Positions 1 to 9,487 are shown, counted from the first letter of the stretch. The stretch is 64,000 bases of DNA from Mitsuaria chitosanitabida ATCC BAA-476 = NBRC 102408 (GCF_001598255.1 NZ_BCYP01000004.1:124001-188000), one strand, 5' to 3'. Notes: generated by a model from the letters alone, not told the origin. Numbers and translations: made by a program.

Positions 1-169
1 GGCGGAGGAAGGACAGTTGAGCCCATCTTTCCCGATCGCGGCCCGTGTGTGCACCCCCCGGATGGAGCAGTTTGACGTCAGACCTGGCCTACAGGAGGGG
101 CCCTTTCCAAGGGGAGGGCATCTGGGTGTGCAGCCGGGCGAAGCGATCGATGTGGACTTCGACGGCGGC

Positions 170-3100
170 TCAATGAAAGTCCCGGCTCTCCGTCCTCAAT
201 CGGCCCAGCATCGGCGTGAGGTCCTCGAGGTGGCCGGCCACCAGGTTGCGCACCCCGCCGCTGCGCTGCCAGCGTCCCCGCACCGCCATCAGCCGCGCGT
301 GCAGCATGACCTGGCGCTGCTTCGTCCACAGGTCGCGGTGGACGATGACCTGGATATCGCCCGTCTCGTCCTCCAGCGAGATGAAGATCGTCCCCTTGGC
401 CGTCGCCGGCTGCTGCTTGACGGTCACGATGCCGCAGGCGCGCACGGCCCGGCCGTTCGGCGCCTCGTTCAACTCGCGCGCGCTCAGCAGCCCGCGCTCG
501 CGCAGCGCCGGCCGCAGCAGCGCCAGCGGATGGCGCCGCAGCGTCAGGCCCAGCGAGGCGTAGTCGAAGACGATCTCCTCGCCCTCCGGCGCCTGCGGCA
601 GCGCCAGGAAGTCCTCCTGCACCGGCGCCCTCGCCAGCAGCGGCGGCGGCGCGTGCTGCGCGGCCGCGTCCCACATCTGCTGGCGTCGATGGCCGCTGAG
701 GCTGGTCAGCGCGTCACCCGCGGCCAGCGCCGTCATCTGCTGCTGGTTCAGGCCGGTGCGGCGCGCCAGGTCCTCGGCATCCTCGAAGAGGCCACCGCGA
801 CGGCGCTCCCGGCAGATCCGCTCCGCGGCATCGCGCTGCAGTCCCTTCACCAGCCGCAAGCCCAGCCGCACGGCGACCCGCCGCGCAGGCGCGCCGTCCA
901 GCGCCGCCGCTCCGGCCGTCGTCTCGGCATCGACGGCGCGGGCATCGAACTCGTCCTGCGCCAGGTAGGGATCGTCCAGCTCGTCCTCGATCTCGATGCC
1001 GTCGGCGTCACGCGGGGCCTGGAGGTCCGTGTCGGCGCCGCGCCGCGCGCCGCGGATGACGCGGCCGTCCTCGCGTTCCAGCGTGCAGTGCCAGTCGCTG
1101 CGCATCACGTCCGGGGGCAGCACGACCACGTTGTTGCGGCGCGCGTCCTGCACCAGCTGGCTCGCCGAGTAGAAACCCAGCGGCTGCGAATTCAGCATGC
1201 CCGCGAGGAACTCCGCCGGTCGGTGCTTCTTGAGCCAGCTGCTGTTGTAGACCAGCAGCGCGAACGAGGCCGCGTGCGACTCCGGGAAACCGTACTCCGA
1301 GAAGCCCTTGATCTGTTCGAAGATCGCCTGCGCGAAGGACAGGTCGTAGCCGCGCGAGGTCATGCCGTCGACGATCTTCGCGTAGTACTTCTCCACGCCG
1401 CCCTTGCGCCGCCAGGCCGCCATCGATCGCCGCAGGTCGTCCGCCTCGCCGCCGGTGAAGCCCGCCGCGATCATCGCGATCTGCATCACCTGCTCCTGGA
1501 ACACCGGGATGCCCAGCGTGCGCTCGAGCACCTGCTCCAGGCCCTTCTGGTAGGGGATCGACTCCCCGCGTCGACGCATCTCGCGCCGCTGCAGGTAGGG
1601 ATGCACCATGCCGCCCTGGATCGGACCGGGCCGCACGATCGCGACCTCGATGACCAGGTCGTAGAAGCGCTCGGGCCGCAGGCGCGGCAGCATGCTGCGC
1701 TGCGCGCGGCTCTCGATCTGGAACACGCCGATGGTCTCGGCGGCCTGGATCATCCGGTAGGTCGCCTCGTCCTCGGCCGGGATGTCGGCCATCCCGAAGG
1801 GCCGGCGGTCGTTGCGGACGATGAGGTCCAGCGTCTTGCGGATCGCCGTCAGCATGCCCAGCCCCAGCACGTCGACCTTGAGCAAGCCCACGGCGTCGAG
1901 GTCGTCCTTGTCCCACTCGATCACCGTGCGGTCCGGCATGGAGGCGTTCTCCACCGGCACCATGCGCGTCAGCGGCCCCTGCGTCAGCACGAAGCCGCCC
2001 GGATGCTGCGACAGGTGGCGCGGGAAGCCGAGCAGCTCCTTCGTGATCTCGACCAGCTGGCGCACCGCCAGGTCGTCCGCCTCCAGGCCCGACTCGCGCA
2101 GCCGCTCGGCATCGATGGTCTGGCCGTCCCACCACTGGTGATTGCCGGCCAGCCGGTCCAGCACCTCCAGGTCGAAGCCCAGCGCCTTGCCCACGTCGCG
2201 CAGCGCGCTCTTGACCCGGTACGAGATCACCACCGCGGCCAGCGCGGCGCGCTCGCGGGTGTACTTGCCGTAGAGGTACTGGATGACCTCCTCGCGGCGC
2301 TCGTGCTCGAAGTCGATGTCGATGTCGGGCGGCTCGTTGCGCTCCTTGCTGATGAAGCGCTCGAACAGCATCCGCATGCGCGAGGGATCGATCTCGGTCA
2401 CGCCCGTGCTGTAGCAGACGATGGAGTTGGCCGCGCTGCCGCGCCCCTGGCACAGGATGCCTTGCGAGCGCGCGAAGTGGACGATGTCGGCCACGGTCAG
2501 GAAGTAATGCTCGTAGCGCAGCTCCTCGATCAGCGCGAGCTCGCGCTCGATCTGGTCGAGCGCCTGCGGCGGGATGCCCGCGGGCCAGCGCCGGCCCGCG
2601 CCCTCGTAGGTCAGCCGGCGCAGGTGGCTGGCCGGCGTCTCGCCCTCGGGCACCACCTCGGACGGGTAGTGGTAGCGCAGTTCGTCCAGGCTGAAGTCGC
2701 AGCAGGCGGCCACGCGCAGCGTCTCGGCCAGCAGTTCGACGGGGAAGGCCAGCGCCAGCCGGCCGCGCGAGCGCAGATGGCGCTCGGCGTTGCGGTCCAG
2801 CGCCTGGCCGCACTCGGTGAGGCGCTTCCCCAGCCGCGTCGCGGTCAGCACGTCCTGCAGCGGCTTGCGGCTGCGCACATGCATGAGCGCGTCGCCCACG
2901 GCCACCAGCGGGATCTCGGTCAGCGCCGCGACCTCGCGCAGCCGCAGCAGGCGGATCTCGTCGTCGATCTCGCGGGTCTGCGTCACGCCCAGCCAGCAGC
3001 GGCCGATGAAGCGCGACAGCAGCCAGCGCGACATCGCCAGCAGCGGTGCCGCCGTCGCCAGCCGGTCCGGGCAGGCGACGACGACGCAGTCGTCCAGCGC

Positions 3101-3598
3101 GCGTGGACCGATGTCGTCGAGCGTGCAGCGGTAGCTGCCTTTCTCCGCCGAGCGCCGCAGCCGCGAGATCAGCTGGCACAGGTTGCCGTACCCGTTCAGG
3201 TTGCAGGCCAGCACGATGAGCGTGAACGGCGGCTCGGCGTCCGGGGTGGCGCCGTCGCGCGGATCGATGCGCAGTTGGCTGCCGACCAGCAGCTTCAGCC
3301 CGGCCTTCCTGGCCGCCACGTGCGCGCGCACCACGCCAGCCATCGAGCATTCATCGGTGATCGCGAGCGCGGCATAGCCCAGCTCCTTCGCGCGCCCGAC
3401 CAGTTCCTCGGGCCAGCTCGCGCCGCGCAGGAAGCTGAAGTTGCTGAGGCAGCGCAGCTCGGCGTAATCGGGCAGTGTGGCGCTCGCCCCCGCGTCCGGG
3501 GCGATCTCCGGGCGGGAGGCGGCCTCGTCGGCGCGCCCCCGCCCGCGATCGCGGTGGCGATCGCCGGAGTCGGGCGGATGAACGGGTTCGGCGGCCAT
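170..3598 (-). CDS. dnaE2: Error-prone DNA polymerase III alpha subunit, DnaE2/ImuC
   Basis: This 1142-residue protein is the catalytic polymerase of the SOS mutasome, copying past DNA damage in the cytoplasm. A PHP domain opens the fold around residues 45-60 (LRCLSNFSFLRGAS). The C-family polymerase core has the catalytic acidic motif PDIDIDFE near residue 424 and a second catalytic Asp in LLKVDVLGLG near residue 576. A C-terminal OB-fold region follows, and the protein ends in SRDFH, as DnaE2 proteins typically do. The length matches the family (about 1050-1150). It lies 15 nt behind imuB in the same transcription unit, so it should be controlled by the LexA box ahead of imuA. The first 40 residues are poorly conserved-looking and the start may lie further in. 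Confidence 0.96.
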   Translation of the reverse strand: MAAEPVHPPDSGDRHRDRGRGRADEAASRPEIAPDAGASATLPDYAELRCLSNFSFLRGASWPEELVGRAKELGYAALAITDECSMAGVVRAHVAARKAGLKLLVGSQLRIDPRDGATPDAEPPFTLIVLACNLNGYGNLCQLISRLRRSAEKGSYRCTLDDIGPRALDDCVVVACPDRLATAAPLLAMSRWLLSRFIGRCWLGVTQTREIDDEIRLLRLREVAALTEIPLVAVGDALMHVRSRKPLQDVLTATRLGKRLTECGQALDRNAERHLRSRGRLALAFPVELLAETLRVAACCDFSLDELRYHYPSEVVPEGETPASHLRRLTYEGAGRRWPAGIPPQALDQIERELALIEELRYEHYFLTVADIVHFARSQGILCQGRGSAANSIVCYSTGVTEIDPSRMRMLFERFISKERNEPPDIDIDFEHERREEVIQYLYGKYTRERAALAAVVISYRVKSALRDVGKALGFDLEVLDRLAGNHQWWDGQTIDAERLRESGLEADDLAVRQLVEITKELLGFPRHLSQHPGGFVLTQGPLTRMVPVENASMPDRTVIEWDKDDLDAVGLLKVDVLGLGMLTAIRKTLDLIVRNDRRPFGMADIPAEDEATYRMIQAAETIGVFQIESRAQRSMLPRLRPERFYDLVIEVAIVRPGPIQGGMVHPYLQRREMRRRGESIPYQKGLEQVLERTLGIPVFQEQVMQIAMIAAGFTGGEADDLRRSMAAWRRKGGVEKYYAKIVDGMTSRGYDLSFAQAIFEQIKGFSEYGFPESHAASFALLVYNSSWLKKHRPAEFLAGMLNSQPLGFYSASQLVQDARRNNVVVLPPDVMRSDWHCTLEREDGRVIRGARRGADTDLQAPRDADGIEIEDELDDPYLAQDEFDARAVDAETTAGAAALDGAPARRVAVRLGLRLVKGLQRDAAERICRERRRGGLFEDAEDLARRTGLNQQQMTALAAGDALTSLSGHRRQQMWDAAAQHAPPPLLARAPVQEDFLALPQAPEGEEIVFDYASLGLTLRRHPLALLRPALRERGLLSARELNEAPNGRAVRACGIVTVKQQPATAKGTIFISLEDETGDIQVIVHRDLWTKQRQVMLHARLMAVRGRWQRSGGVRNLVAGHLEDLTPMLGRLRTESRDFH

Positions 3599-3613
3599 GG
3601 CGGGGAACCCGGT

Positions 3614-5080
3614 TCAGGCGTAGACGCCATGCAGGAACCAGGCGCTGCCGCCGTCCTCCAAGGGCTGACGGAAGAGGGCGACGACACCGGCGTTGTCGTT
3701 GACCGCGAGCCAGTAGTCGCGCACGACGTTGCGGTGGCCGCTGGCCTGCGCGGCCGCGTCGGTGGCGGGATCGATCGCGGTGAAGACCGGCGCCCCGGTC
3801 GCCACGGACGCGGCGGCTCCGGTGGCCGTGGGAGGCGACGCGTCCGACGCGCGCGTCGGCACCCGGTCCCACCAGCCCCCCTCGACCCGGTCCGGGCCGA
3901 TCAGCAGCGTCAGCGGGCCCTGGTAGTGCGGCCGGTGGTCGCGCAAGGCCAGGCGCAAGGGCGGCTCCAGCAGGAAGGCGGGTTCGGGCATGGCCGGCGC
4001 GGCGCACGTGGCCGGGCGGCGACGGCCCGCGCCGCGACCGTCGGCCGCCGGCCGCCAGCGCGTCATCCATTCGAGCCGGTGATCGTCGCCGGCGACGGGC
4101 TGCAACACGCGCTCCGGTCCCAGCCGCGCCGCGATGCGCTCCAGCGTCAGGTAGAGCGACTCGCCGGTGCGCACCGCGTCGGGCAGCAGGGAGGCGCTTT
4201 CCTCGGTCAGGGCCTGCACGCCGACGGCCTCCAGCCGCAGCTCGCCGACCGGCGCCAGCAGGCGGGTCTTGGCCAGGTGCTCGGCCATCAGCCGGCAGAA
4301 GTGCTCGAGCTCGCGGATCGGCTCGGCGGTGCGGATCGTCAGCGAGCCGCCATCGCCCGCGTCCTTGGCGCGCATCGAGTCGTGCACCCAGTGCAGCGTC
4401 ACGCCGGTCGCGCCCGCATGACGCGCGGCCAGCCAACCGCACAGCCGCATCAGCAGCGGCCGCGTGCCCATCAGCAGCGCGGGCGCGTGGTCCTCGCGGC
4501 TGGGCAGTTCGAGGCGGGCGTGGAAGTCCTCGGGCAGGGCGACCCAGGCGTGGGCTTCGGGGCGCAGGCCGTAGGCCTGGTCCAGCATCGCCAGCAGCGG
4601 CGCGCCGAAACGCCGGCCGATGCCGCCGCGCGGCAGCGCCCGCAACTGGCCCAGCGTGTTGATGCCGGCGCGGCTCAGCGACTCGGCGTGCTCGGCGCCG
4701 GCGCTCATCGCCTGCAGCGGCAACGGATCCAGCACCGCCTGCAGCAGCCGGCCGCCCAGGTCCTGCACGCCGCAACGCGCCAGCACCAGCGCGGCGGTCG
4801 CGCTGGGCGCCCAGCCGATGCCGATGGCGCCCAGATCGGGGGCCTCGTCGGCGATGCGCGTCTTCAGCGCGGGCAGGCCGCGGAACAGCCGCAGGCTGGC
4901 CTCGACTTCCATGACGACGGCGTCCTCCATCAGCGCCACGCGCGGCGTGAACTGCAGGCACCACACGGCCAGCCCCGATTGCGCGTCCGGACAGATCCCC
5001 CAGGGATGGTCCGGCGGCGCGGCCGGGTCAGCGACCGGCGCCGGCGGACGAGGCGGCAGGATCAGCGCGACCCACAACAT
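3614..5080 (-). CDS. imuB: Y-family-like mutasome subunit ImuB
   Basis: ImuB (488 residues) is the bridging subunit of the ImuA-ImuB-DnaE2 mutasome. In characterised relatives it is catalytically dead and connects DnaE2 to the beta clamp. The N-terminus (MLWVALILPP) has the beta-strand of Y-family polymerases, but the usual DxD metal-binding residues of an active enzyme are not there, consistent with a structural role. The C-terminus contains the family's RDYWLAVNDNAG-type motif and ends HGVYA. The gene overlaps the end of imuA by 53 nt and is followed after 15 nt by dnaE2, so translation is probably coupled. The overlap is long, which could mean the true ImuA stop or ImuB start differs slightly in function, but both frames read cleanly. 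Confidence 0.93.
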   Translation of the reverse strand: MLWVALILPPRPPAPVADPAAPPDHPWGICPDAQSGLAVWCLQFTPRVALMEDAVVMEVEASLRLFRGLPALKTRIADEAPDLGAIGIGWAPSATAALVLARCGVQDLGGRLLQAVLDPLPLQAMSAGAEHAESLSRAGINTLGQLRALPRGGIGRRFGAPLLAMLDQAYGLRPEAHAWVALPEDFHARLELPSREDHAPALLMGTRPLLMRLCGWLAARHAGATGVTLHWVHDSMRAKDAGDGGSLTIRTAEPIRELEHFCRLMAEHLAKTRLLAPVGELRLEAVGVQALTEESASLLPDAVRTGESLYLTLERIAARLGPERVLQPVAGDDHRLEWMTRWRPAADGRGAGRRRPATCAAPAMPEPAFLLEPPLRLALRDHRPHYQGPLTLLIGPDRVEGGWWDRVPTRASDASPPTATGAAASVATGAPVFTAIDPATDAAAQASGHRNVVRDYWLAVNDNAGVVALFRQPLEDGGSAWFLHGVYA

Positions 5081-6068
5081 CGGTCAGCTCCGGGAACAGG
5101 GCGAGCGCCGAGGGCGCGCGCGAGGCGTCGGACCCGGTCTCCGACAGGGTCGGGGACCGGACGGCGAGGCGGGGCTCGGCGGAGGCCGGCACGGGCTGCA
5201 CGGGCGGCACCGCCGGCACGACCGGCCGCATCTGGCTGGGCCGTGTCACGCGCGGCGTCAGCACGCGTTCCAGGCCGCCGGGAATCGACGCCAGCTTCAG
5301 CGGCGTCTCGTGGGCGGGGCCCTTGCGCTTGAGGATCGCGATGTCCAGCGCCCAGTCGATGTCGACGGTCACCTGCAGCCGCAGTGGCGCGGGCGACGGG
5401 TCGTTGCGCGCCGACAGCGGCCGGAACAGGAACACCGGTCCCTCGAAAGACTGCGCCAGCACTTGCAACCGCCGCAGCTGCTCGGGCGCGGCCTGCGGGA
5501 TCCAGGCCAGTACCGCGCCGGCGGCGTTGGACTTGATCAACTGCTCGGCGCACCAGAGCCGCTCGGAGGGGGCCTGGGCCTGGATCCAGACCAGGCGGCG
5601 CTCGTCCAGGCCGAGGTGCATCAGCCCCGGCAGGTGCGGGCGCTTGGGCGGGCCGACCATCGCCACCGCCGCGCCGTCCGCGACGACGCGCCGCAGCGAC
5701 GGCCCCACCAGCCGCCACTCGGCCAGCGAGAACTGCGGCAGCAGCACCTCGGTCAGCTGACGGCCGGGCCAGCCGCCGCCGGGGAGCTCGCCGTCGAGTG
5801 CATCGAAGCCGCTGGGCCAGATCGTGTCGGTCCCCCGGCCCAGCGCGTCGCCGCGCCACAGGGCCTCGGCCACCGCGGGCGGAATCGCCGTGAGGGCCGG
5901 CTTCACGGCCTGCTGCGCCGCATCCCGGGCGAGGTTCTGGGTGGGGGAGTTCAGCGCCGCGTGGGGGGGCGTGGCGGCGTCAACGGGGGGATCGGTGAAG
6001 GAGAGCGAGGCCTCCCCCCTGCCGAGCAGCGGGGACGGACAGCCCTCCCCGAGAAGCAGGGATGACAT
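5028..6068 (-). CDS. imuA: ImuA, RecA-like mutasome accessory protein
   Basis: ImuA is the first gene of the SOS mutagenesis cassette and encodes a degenerate RecA-like protein working with ImuB and DnaE2. Recognisable sequence begins only around residue 60 (AVAEALWRGDALG) and continues through the RecA/SulA-like core (GWPGRQLTEVLL). The first 45-55 residues look like translated non-coding DNA: they are rich in Pro, Gly and Ser and are encoded by imperfect G-rich repeats. The annotated ATG is the only ATG available; a GTG at complement 5904-5906 (Val55) is a plausible internal start and would give about 292 residues, nearer the family's usual size. The LexA box sits only about 16 nt before the ATG. 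Confidence 0.88.
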   Translation of the reverse strand: MSSLLLGEGCPSPLLGRGEASLSFTDPPVDAATPPHAALNSPTQNLARDAAQQAVKPALTAIPPAVAEALWRGDALGRGTDTIWPSGFDALDGELPGGGWPGRQLTEVLLPQFSLAEWRLVGPSLRRVVADGAAVAMVGPPKRPHLPGLMHLGLDERRLVWIQAQAPSERLWCAEQLIKSNAAGAVLAWIPQAAPEQLRRLQVLAQSFEGPVFLFRPLSARNDPSPAPLRLQVTVDIDWALDIAILKRKGPAHETPLKLASIPGGLERVLTPRVTRPSQMRPVVPAVPPVQPVPASAEPRLAVRSPTLSETGSDASRAPSALALFPELTDVVGRADPAASSAGAGR

Positions 6069-6083
6069 GGCAAGTCGGCTGAA

Positions 6084-6103
6084 TACTGTATTTACATACA
6101 GTA
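6084..6103. promoter_or_regulatory. LexA (SOS) box controlling imuA-imuB-dnaE2
   Basis: TACTGTATTTACATACAGTA is a nearly perfect 20-bp palindrome of the form TACTGT-N8-ACAGTA, the LexA operator of gamma- and betaproteobacteria. It lies between the sensor kinase gene and imuA, 15 nt upstream of the annotated imuA ATG. The right half on the minus strand (TACAGT) could itself act as a -10 hexamer, so LexA would occlude RNA polymerase directly. No convincing -35 was found. Confidence 0.93.
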
Positions 6104-6140
6104 TATGAGGTCGACCGACTCGTCCAGGTGGGTTTACAAC

Positions 6141-7460
6141 TCAGGCGGGGGTGGTGGGCGAAGCATCCGGCGTGGGCGCGAAGCTCAGCACGAATCGGGT
6201 GCCGCCTTGCGCCGGCGCTTCCAGGCTGACCACCCAGCCCAGGTGCTCGGCCACGCGCTTGACGATGGCCAGGCCCAGGCCCGCGCTGCCCGCGCCGGCC
6301 GGATCGACCTGCATGAAGCGGTCGAAGATGCGGTCCCGCACGGCGCTCGGGATACCGATGCCGGTGTCCTCGATGACCACGCGCCCGCATTCCAGCCGCA
6401 CGTCGACGCGGCCCTGCTCGGTGAACTGGCAGGCGTTGCGGATCAGGTTGCCGACGGCGATCGCCGCCAGCTCGGGCCGGGCCGGGACCTCCAGCGTCGT
6501 CGCGTCGGGCTCGGCATGCAGCGTCATCTCGACGGCCTTGCCGCGCAGCAGCGGCCGGCAGCGGTCCATCTCCTGGCGCAGCAGCGGCAGCAGCGCCGTC
6601 GGCGGCGCGCCGGTGCTGGCCGGGTCGCGCGACAGCAGCAGCATCGCCACGACGCGCTCGCTGGTGTCGGCGGCGGTGCGGCGGATGCGCTCGGCCAGCT
6701 CGACCAGGTCGTCGCGGCCGCTCAGGCGGGCCTTCAGGATCTCGGCCGCGCCCAGCATCACCGCCAGCGGCGTGCGCAGCTCATGGCTGACATCGCCGGT
6801 GAACCAGCGCTCCCGGTCCAGGTAGCGCTGCTGGGCCTCGGTGCTCGCGGCGAAGGCGCGGGAGAGCACGCCCAGCTCGTCGGTGGAGTCCAGCAGCGGG
6901 TAGGCGCGCGGCGCGGCGCCGGTCTCGACGGCCTGCGCCAGCGCGGTGACCGGGGCCACGATGCGGCTGGCGGTCAGCTGCGCCAGGAACAGCGCCAGCC
7001 CCAGGCAGGCGACGAAGGCCAGGCCCAGCAGGCCGTAGACGCCGGCCTGGATCTTGTCGAAGTCGGCGTCGCTGTCGGTCAGCACGAAGCGGGTGCCGAG
7101 ATCGTCGCGCAGCAGCGCGTTCACCTGGGTGCCGTCCTGCGTGACCGTGTAGCGGCCGGGCGGCTTGTCGCGCAGGTCGGCCGGGATGGCCTCGCCGCGG
7201 TAGAGCGTGACGCTGGGCGGCAGGTCGGGCGGCAGGTTCTGGTGGGCGAGCTCGACCAGCGAGTCCGCGGTGCGGCTCAGCCGCTGGTCGATCAGGCGGT
7301 CCTCGATGCTGGAGGCGATGTTCACCGCGGCCACGGCGAAGGCGCCGCAGACCAGCAGGGTCAGCAGGAGGAACGCCGCGGCGATGCGGGTGCGCAGCGT
7401 CGTGGGCGCGGCGGCGGGCCGCGCCTCGCGGCGGGCCGGACGCCGGGCCTCAGGCGGCAC
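6141..7460 (-). CDS. Membrane sensor histidine kinase
   Basis: A 439-residue sensor kinase. A transmembrane helix at about 25-48 and a second at about 140-162 flank a periplasmic sensor region of roughly 90 residues. A HAMP-like segment follows, then the dimerisation/phosphorylation motif FTGDVSHELRTPL with the phospho-acceptor His226. The ATPase domain shows the N box (Asn342 in NLIRNACQF), the G1 box DTGIGI at 365-370 and a G2 box SAGLGLAIVK. The start overlaps the end of the upstream response regulator gene by 11 nt, so the pair is translationally coupled. The signal sensed cannot be read from the sequence; the adjacent Kdo hydroxylase gene suggests an envelope-related role, which is inference. 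Confidence 0.92.
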   Translation of the reverse strand: MPPEARRPARREARPAAAPTTLRTRIAAAFLLLTLLVCGAFAVAAVNIASSIEDRLIDQRLSRTADSLVELAHQNLPPDLPPSVTLYRGEAIPADLRDKPPGRYTVTQDGTQVNALLRDDLGTRFVLTDSDADFDKIQAGVYGLLGLAFVACLGLALFLAQLTASRIVAPVTALAQAVETGAAPRAYPLLDSTDELGVLSRAFAASTEAQQRYLDRERWFTGDVSHELRTPLAVMLGAAEILKARLSGRDDLVELAERIRRTAADTSERVVAMLLLSRDPASTGAPPTALLPLLRQEMDRCRPLLRGKAVEMTLHAEPDATTLEVPARPELAAIAVGNLIRNACQFTEQGRVDVRLECGRVVIEDTGIGIPSAVRDRIFDRFMQVDPAGAGSAGLGLAIVKRVAEHLGWVVSLEAPAQGGTRFVLSFAPTPDASPTTPA

Positions 7461-8154
7461 TGGTCGCCTCGGGCGACACCAGGCGGTAGCCGATGCCCGG
7501 ATGCGTCTTCAGCAGCGGGATGGGGAAGGGCTTGTCCAGCGCCGCGCGCAGCGCGTGGATGTGGGTGCGCAGGGCGTCGCTGTCGGGCGGGTCGTTGCCC
7601 CAGACCTCGCGCTCGAGGTCCTCGCGGCGCACCAGCTTGGGGGCCTCGCGCAGCAGCGCGGCCAGCAGCTTGTAGCCGGTGGGCGTGAGCTGCAGCGGCT
7701 TGCCGGCGCGGGTGGCTTCCAGCGTGTCGGGATCGAAGTTGACGTCGGCGTAGCTGACGGCGGTGCTCAGGTGCAGGCCGTGGGAGCGGCGCACCAGCGC
7801 CTTGAGGCGGATCTCCAGCTCGACCAGCGAGAAGGGCTTGACCAGGTAGTCGTCGGCGCCGCTCTCGAAGCCGGTGACCTTGTCGGAGATCGTGTCCCGC
7901 GCGGTCAGCATGAGGATGGGGGTGGGGCGGCGGAAGTCCTTGCGCAGGCGCCGGGCGACGTCCAGGCCGTCCAGGCCGGGCAGGGTCAGGTCCAGCACGA
8001 TCGCGTCGTAGGACCCGGCGGCGGCCTGCGCCAGTCCGCCCAGGCCGTTGCGGGCCACGTCCAGCTCGTAGCCCATGGGCTCGAGGTAGGCGAACAGGTT
8101 GGCCACGATGTCCGGGTTGTCCTCGATCACCAGCAGCTTCATCGCGATGCTCAC
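7450..8154 (-). CDS. OmpR/PhoB-family response regulator
   Basis: A 234-residue response regulator partnered with the overlapping sensor kinase. The receiver domain has the acidic pair Glu11-Asp12, phospho-acceptor Asp55 (IVLDLTLPG) and conserved Lys106 (YLVKPF). A winged-helix DNA-binding domain occupies about residues 130-228, ending in HPGIGYRLV, the typical wing of the OmpR family. The Met at position 5 (MKLLVIEDN) is a possible alternative start. It lies 180 nt downstream of the Kdo hydroxylase gene on the same strand, with no strong terminator between them, so all three may be co-transcribed. Confidence 0.94.
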   Translation of the reverse strand: MSIAMKLLVIEDNPDIVANLFAYLEPMGYELDVARNGLGGLAQAAAGSYDAIVLDLTLPGLDGLDVARRLRKDFRRPTPILMLTARDTISDKVTGFESGADDYLVKPFSLVELEIRLKALVRRSHGLHLSTAVSYADVNFDPDTLEATRAGKPLQLTPTGYKLLAALLREAPKLVRREDLEREVWGNDPPDSDALRTHIHALRAALDKPFPIPLLKTHPGIGYRLVSPEATSAA

Positions 8155-8334
8155 GTTCCTGCGGCGCCGGGCGCCGCGTCGGTCATTCGGAGCGGGTCCG
8201 GCGCCGGGCCGGCCCGCGGGTCGCGTGGACGGATCGCGTCCACGCCGAAGCCGGGAATGGTATGCCAGCGCGCCGGAGCCGACCTGTCGCGGGGCTGTCG
8301 GCAGCCCTACCGCGCGCCGTCGGGCGCGTCCGGC

Positions 8335-9276
8335 TCAGCCGCGATCGACCAGCGTGCGGGCCGTCATGCGCTCGAGGGTGCGCAGGGGGGATTCCTCGGG
8401 GTCGTGCATCGCGGCGACGGGCAGGTGGAAGGTCTGCTCGAAGACGTACTGGCCCTTGAGGGCCGCGTGCGAGACCTGGTCCGTGTAGACGATCCAGGTG
8501 GCGCCGGCGGGGAACTCGAACAGCCCGCCCTGGCTCAGCGATTGCTGATAGCCCAGGTCGGCCTTCATGCCGTCGTGCAGGCCCAGCATGTAGTGGTCGT
8601 AGTCGCTGCGCAGGGCCTTGGTCACGCGCAGCGCGCGCATCAGGCGGTGCTTGCCGGCGAAGGGCCGGCCGATGGCGGGCATGAAGCGGCGGGCGACGGC
8701 CTCGAAGGGTTCGCCCACGCGCCACAGGCGGCCGGCGCCGCTCGGGTTGACGTTGCTGAACACGCGCAGGATGCGCTCGCCCTGCGTGGGCGAGGACGGG
8801 AAGCTGTCCACGTGCAGCCGCGTGTCGTCCTTGCGCCAGGAGGTCTCGCGGCCGGCGATCTCGGCGGTGCGGTAGCTGGTGCGGGCCTGGCGCAGGCCGT
8901 CGGTGTAATGGGGGAGCAGGCGGCGCAGCAGCGCGAGCGAATGCTCCGCGTAGCGGGCCATCACGTCCTGCAGCAGGGCCAGGGTCTCGGGATCCGCCTC
9001 GGCGCCGCGCAGGCGCTGGTTGCGCGGGTCGTAGCTGATGTTCTTGCCGCCGCCGCCCAGGTCGGGGCGCAGCAGTTCGCGCTCCTGGCCGGCCAGTTCG
9101 AAGGGCAGGTCCGGCATCAGCAGCACATGGCCGCGCTCGAGGCAGGCCGTGGCCTTCTCCTGGACGGAGACCGGCAGCGGGCCGGACCAGCTGTCCACGG
9201 GCAGGGAGACGATGTCCGAGAGGACGGGCGAGGCGGCGGGCTGGGCCCGGTTCGGGGAAGTTTCAGTCGCAATCAC
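8335..9276 (-). CDS. kdoO: Kdo hydroxylase, Fe(II)/2-oxoglutarate-type
   Basis: A 313-residue protein recognised as the 3-deoxy-D-manno-oct-2-ulosonic acid (Kdo) 3-hydroxylase family. This family modifies the outer Kdo sugar of lipopolysaccharide to Ko in Burkholderia and Yersinia. The iron-binding HxD motif is visible at His155-Val-Asp157 (TRLHVDSFPSSP), and a second His in FEQTFHLP near the C-terminus may complete the site. The frame stays open well upstream, but family-like sequence begins at a GTG (complement 9274-9276), which I take as the start. It is the first gene ahead of a two-component pair on the same strand. That link suggests, but does not prove, regulated modification of the lipid A core. 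Confidence 0.85.
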   Translation of the reverse strand: MIATETSPNRAQPAASPVLSDIVSLPVDSWSGPLPVSVQEKATACLERGHVLLMPDLPFELAGQERELLRPDLGGGGKNISYDPRNQRLRGAEADPETLALLQDVMARYAEHSLALLRRLLPHYTDGLRQARTSYRTAEIAGRETSWRKDDTRLHVDSFPSSPTQGERILRVFSNVNPSGAGRLWRVGEPFEAVARRFMPAIGRPFAGKHRLMRALRVTKALRSDYDHYMLGLHDGMKADLGYQQSLSQGGLFEFPAGATWIVYTDQVSHAALKGQYVFEQTFHLPVAAMHDPEESPLRTLERMTARTLVDRG

Positions 9277-9487
9277 GCGGGCACCATAGCTGCTTACAAC
9301 ATTGCCCTGCGCAAAGAAAGCGTTAAGGGCAAGTAAACCGGATCGGATCTTCGCACGCCGATCACCGATGGCACGAGGGGAAACGCGGGCGCCGGGCGCG
9401 TGACGCATGTCCGGACCCGGGCCGCGGCGGCCATCGCGGGGCGGGACTTGAAATCCGTCGAGGACGCATAATGTGCGGGTTAACCCT

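Noticed and set aside
17-5332. 1771-codon open frame on the plus strand
   Set aside because: It runs antisense across dnaE2 and imuB. Its translation is Arg/Ala/Gln-rich with no family similarity, while both opposite-strand genes have full motifs. It arises from high GC in third positions.
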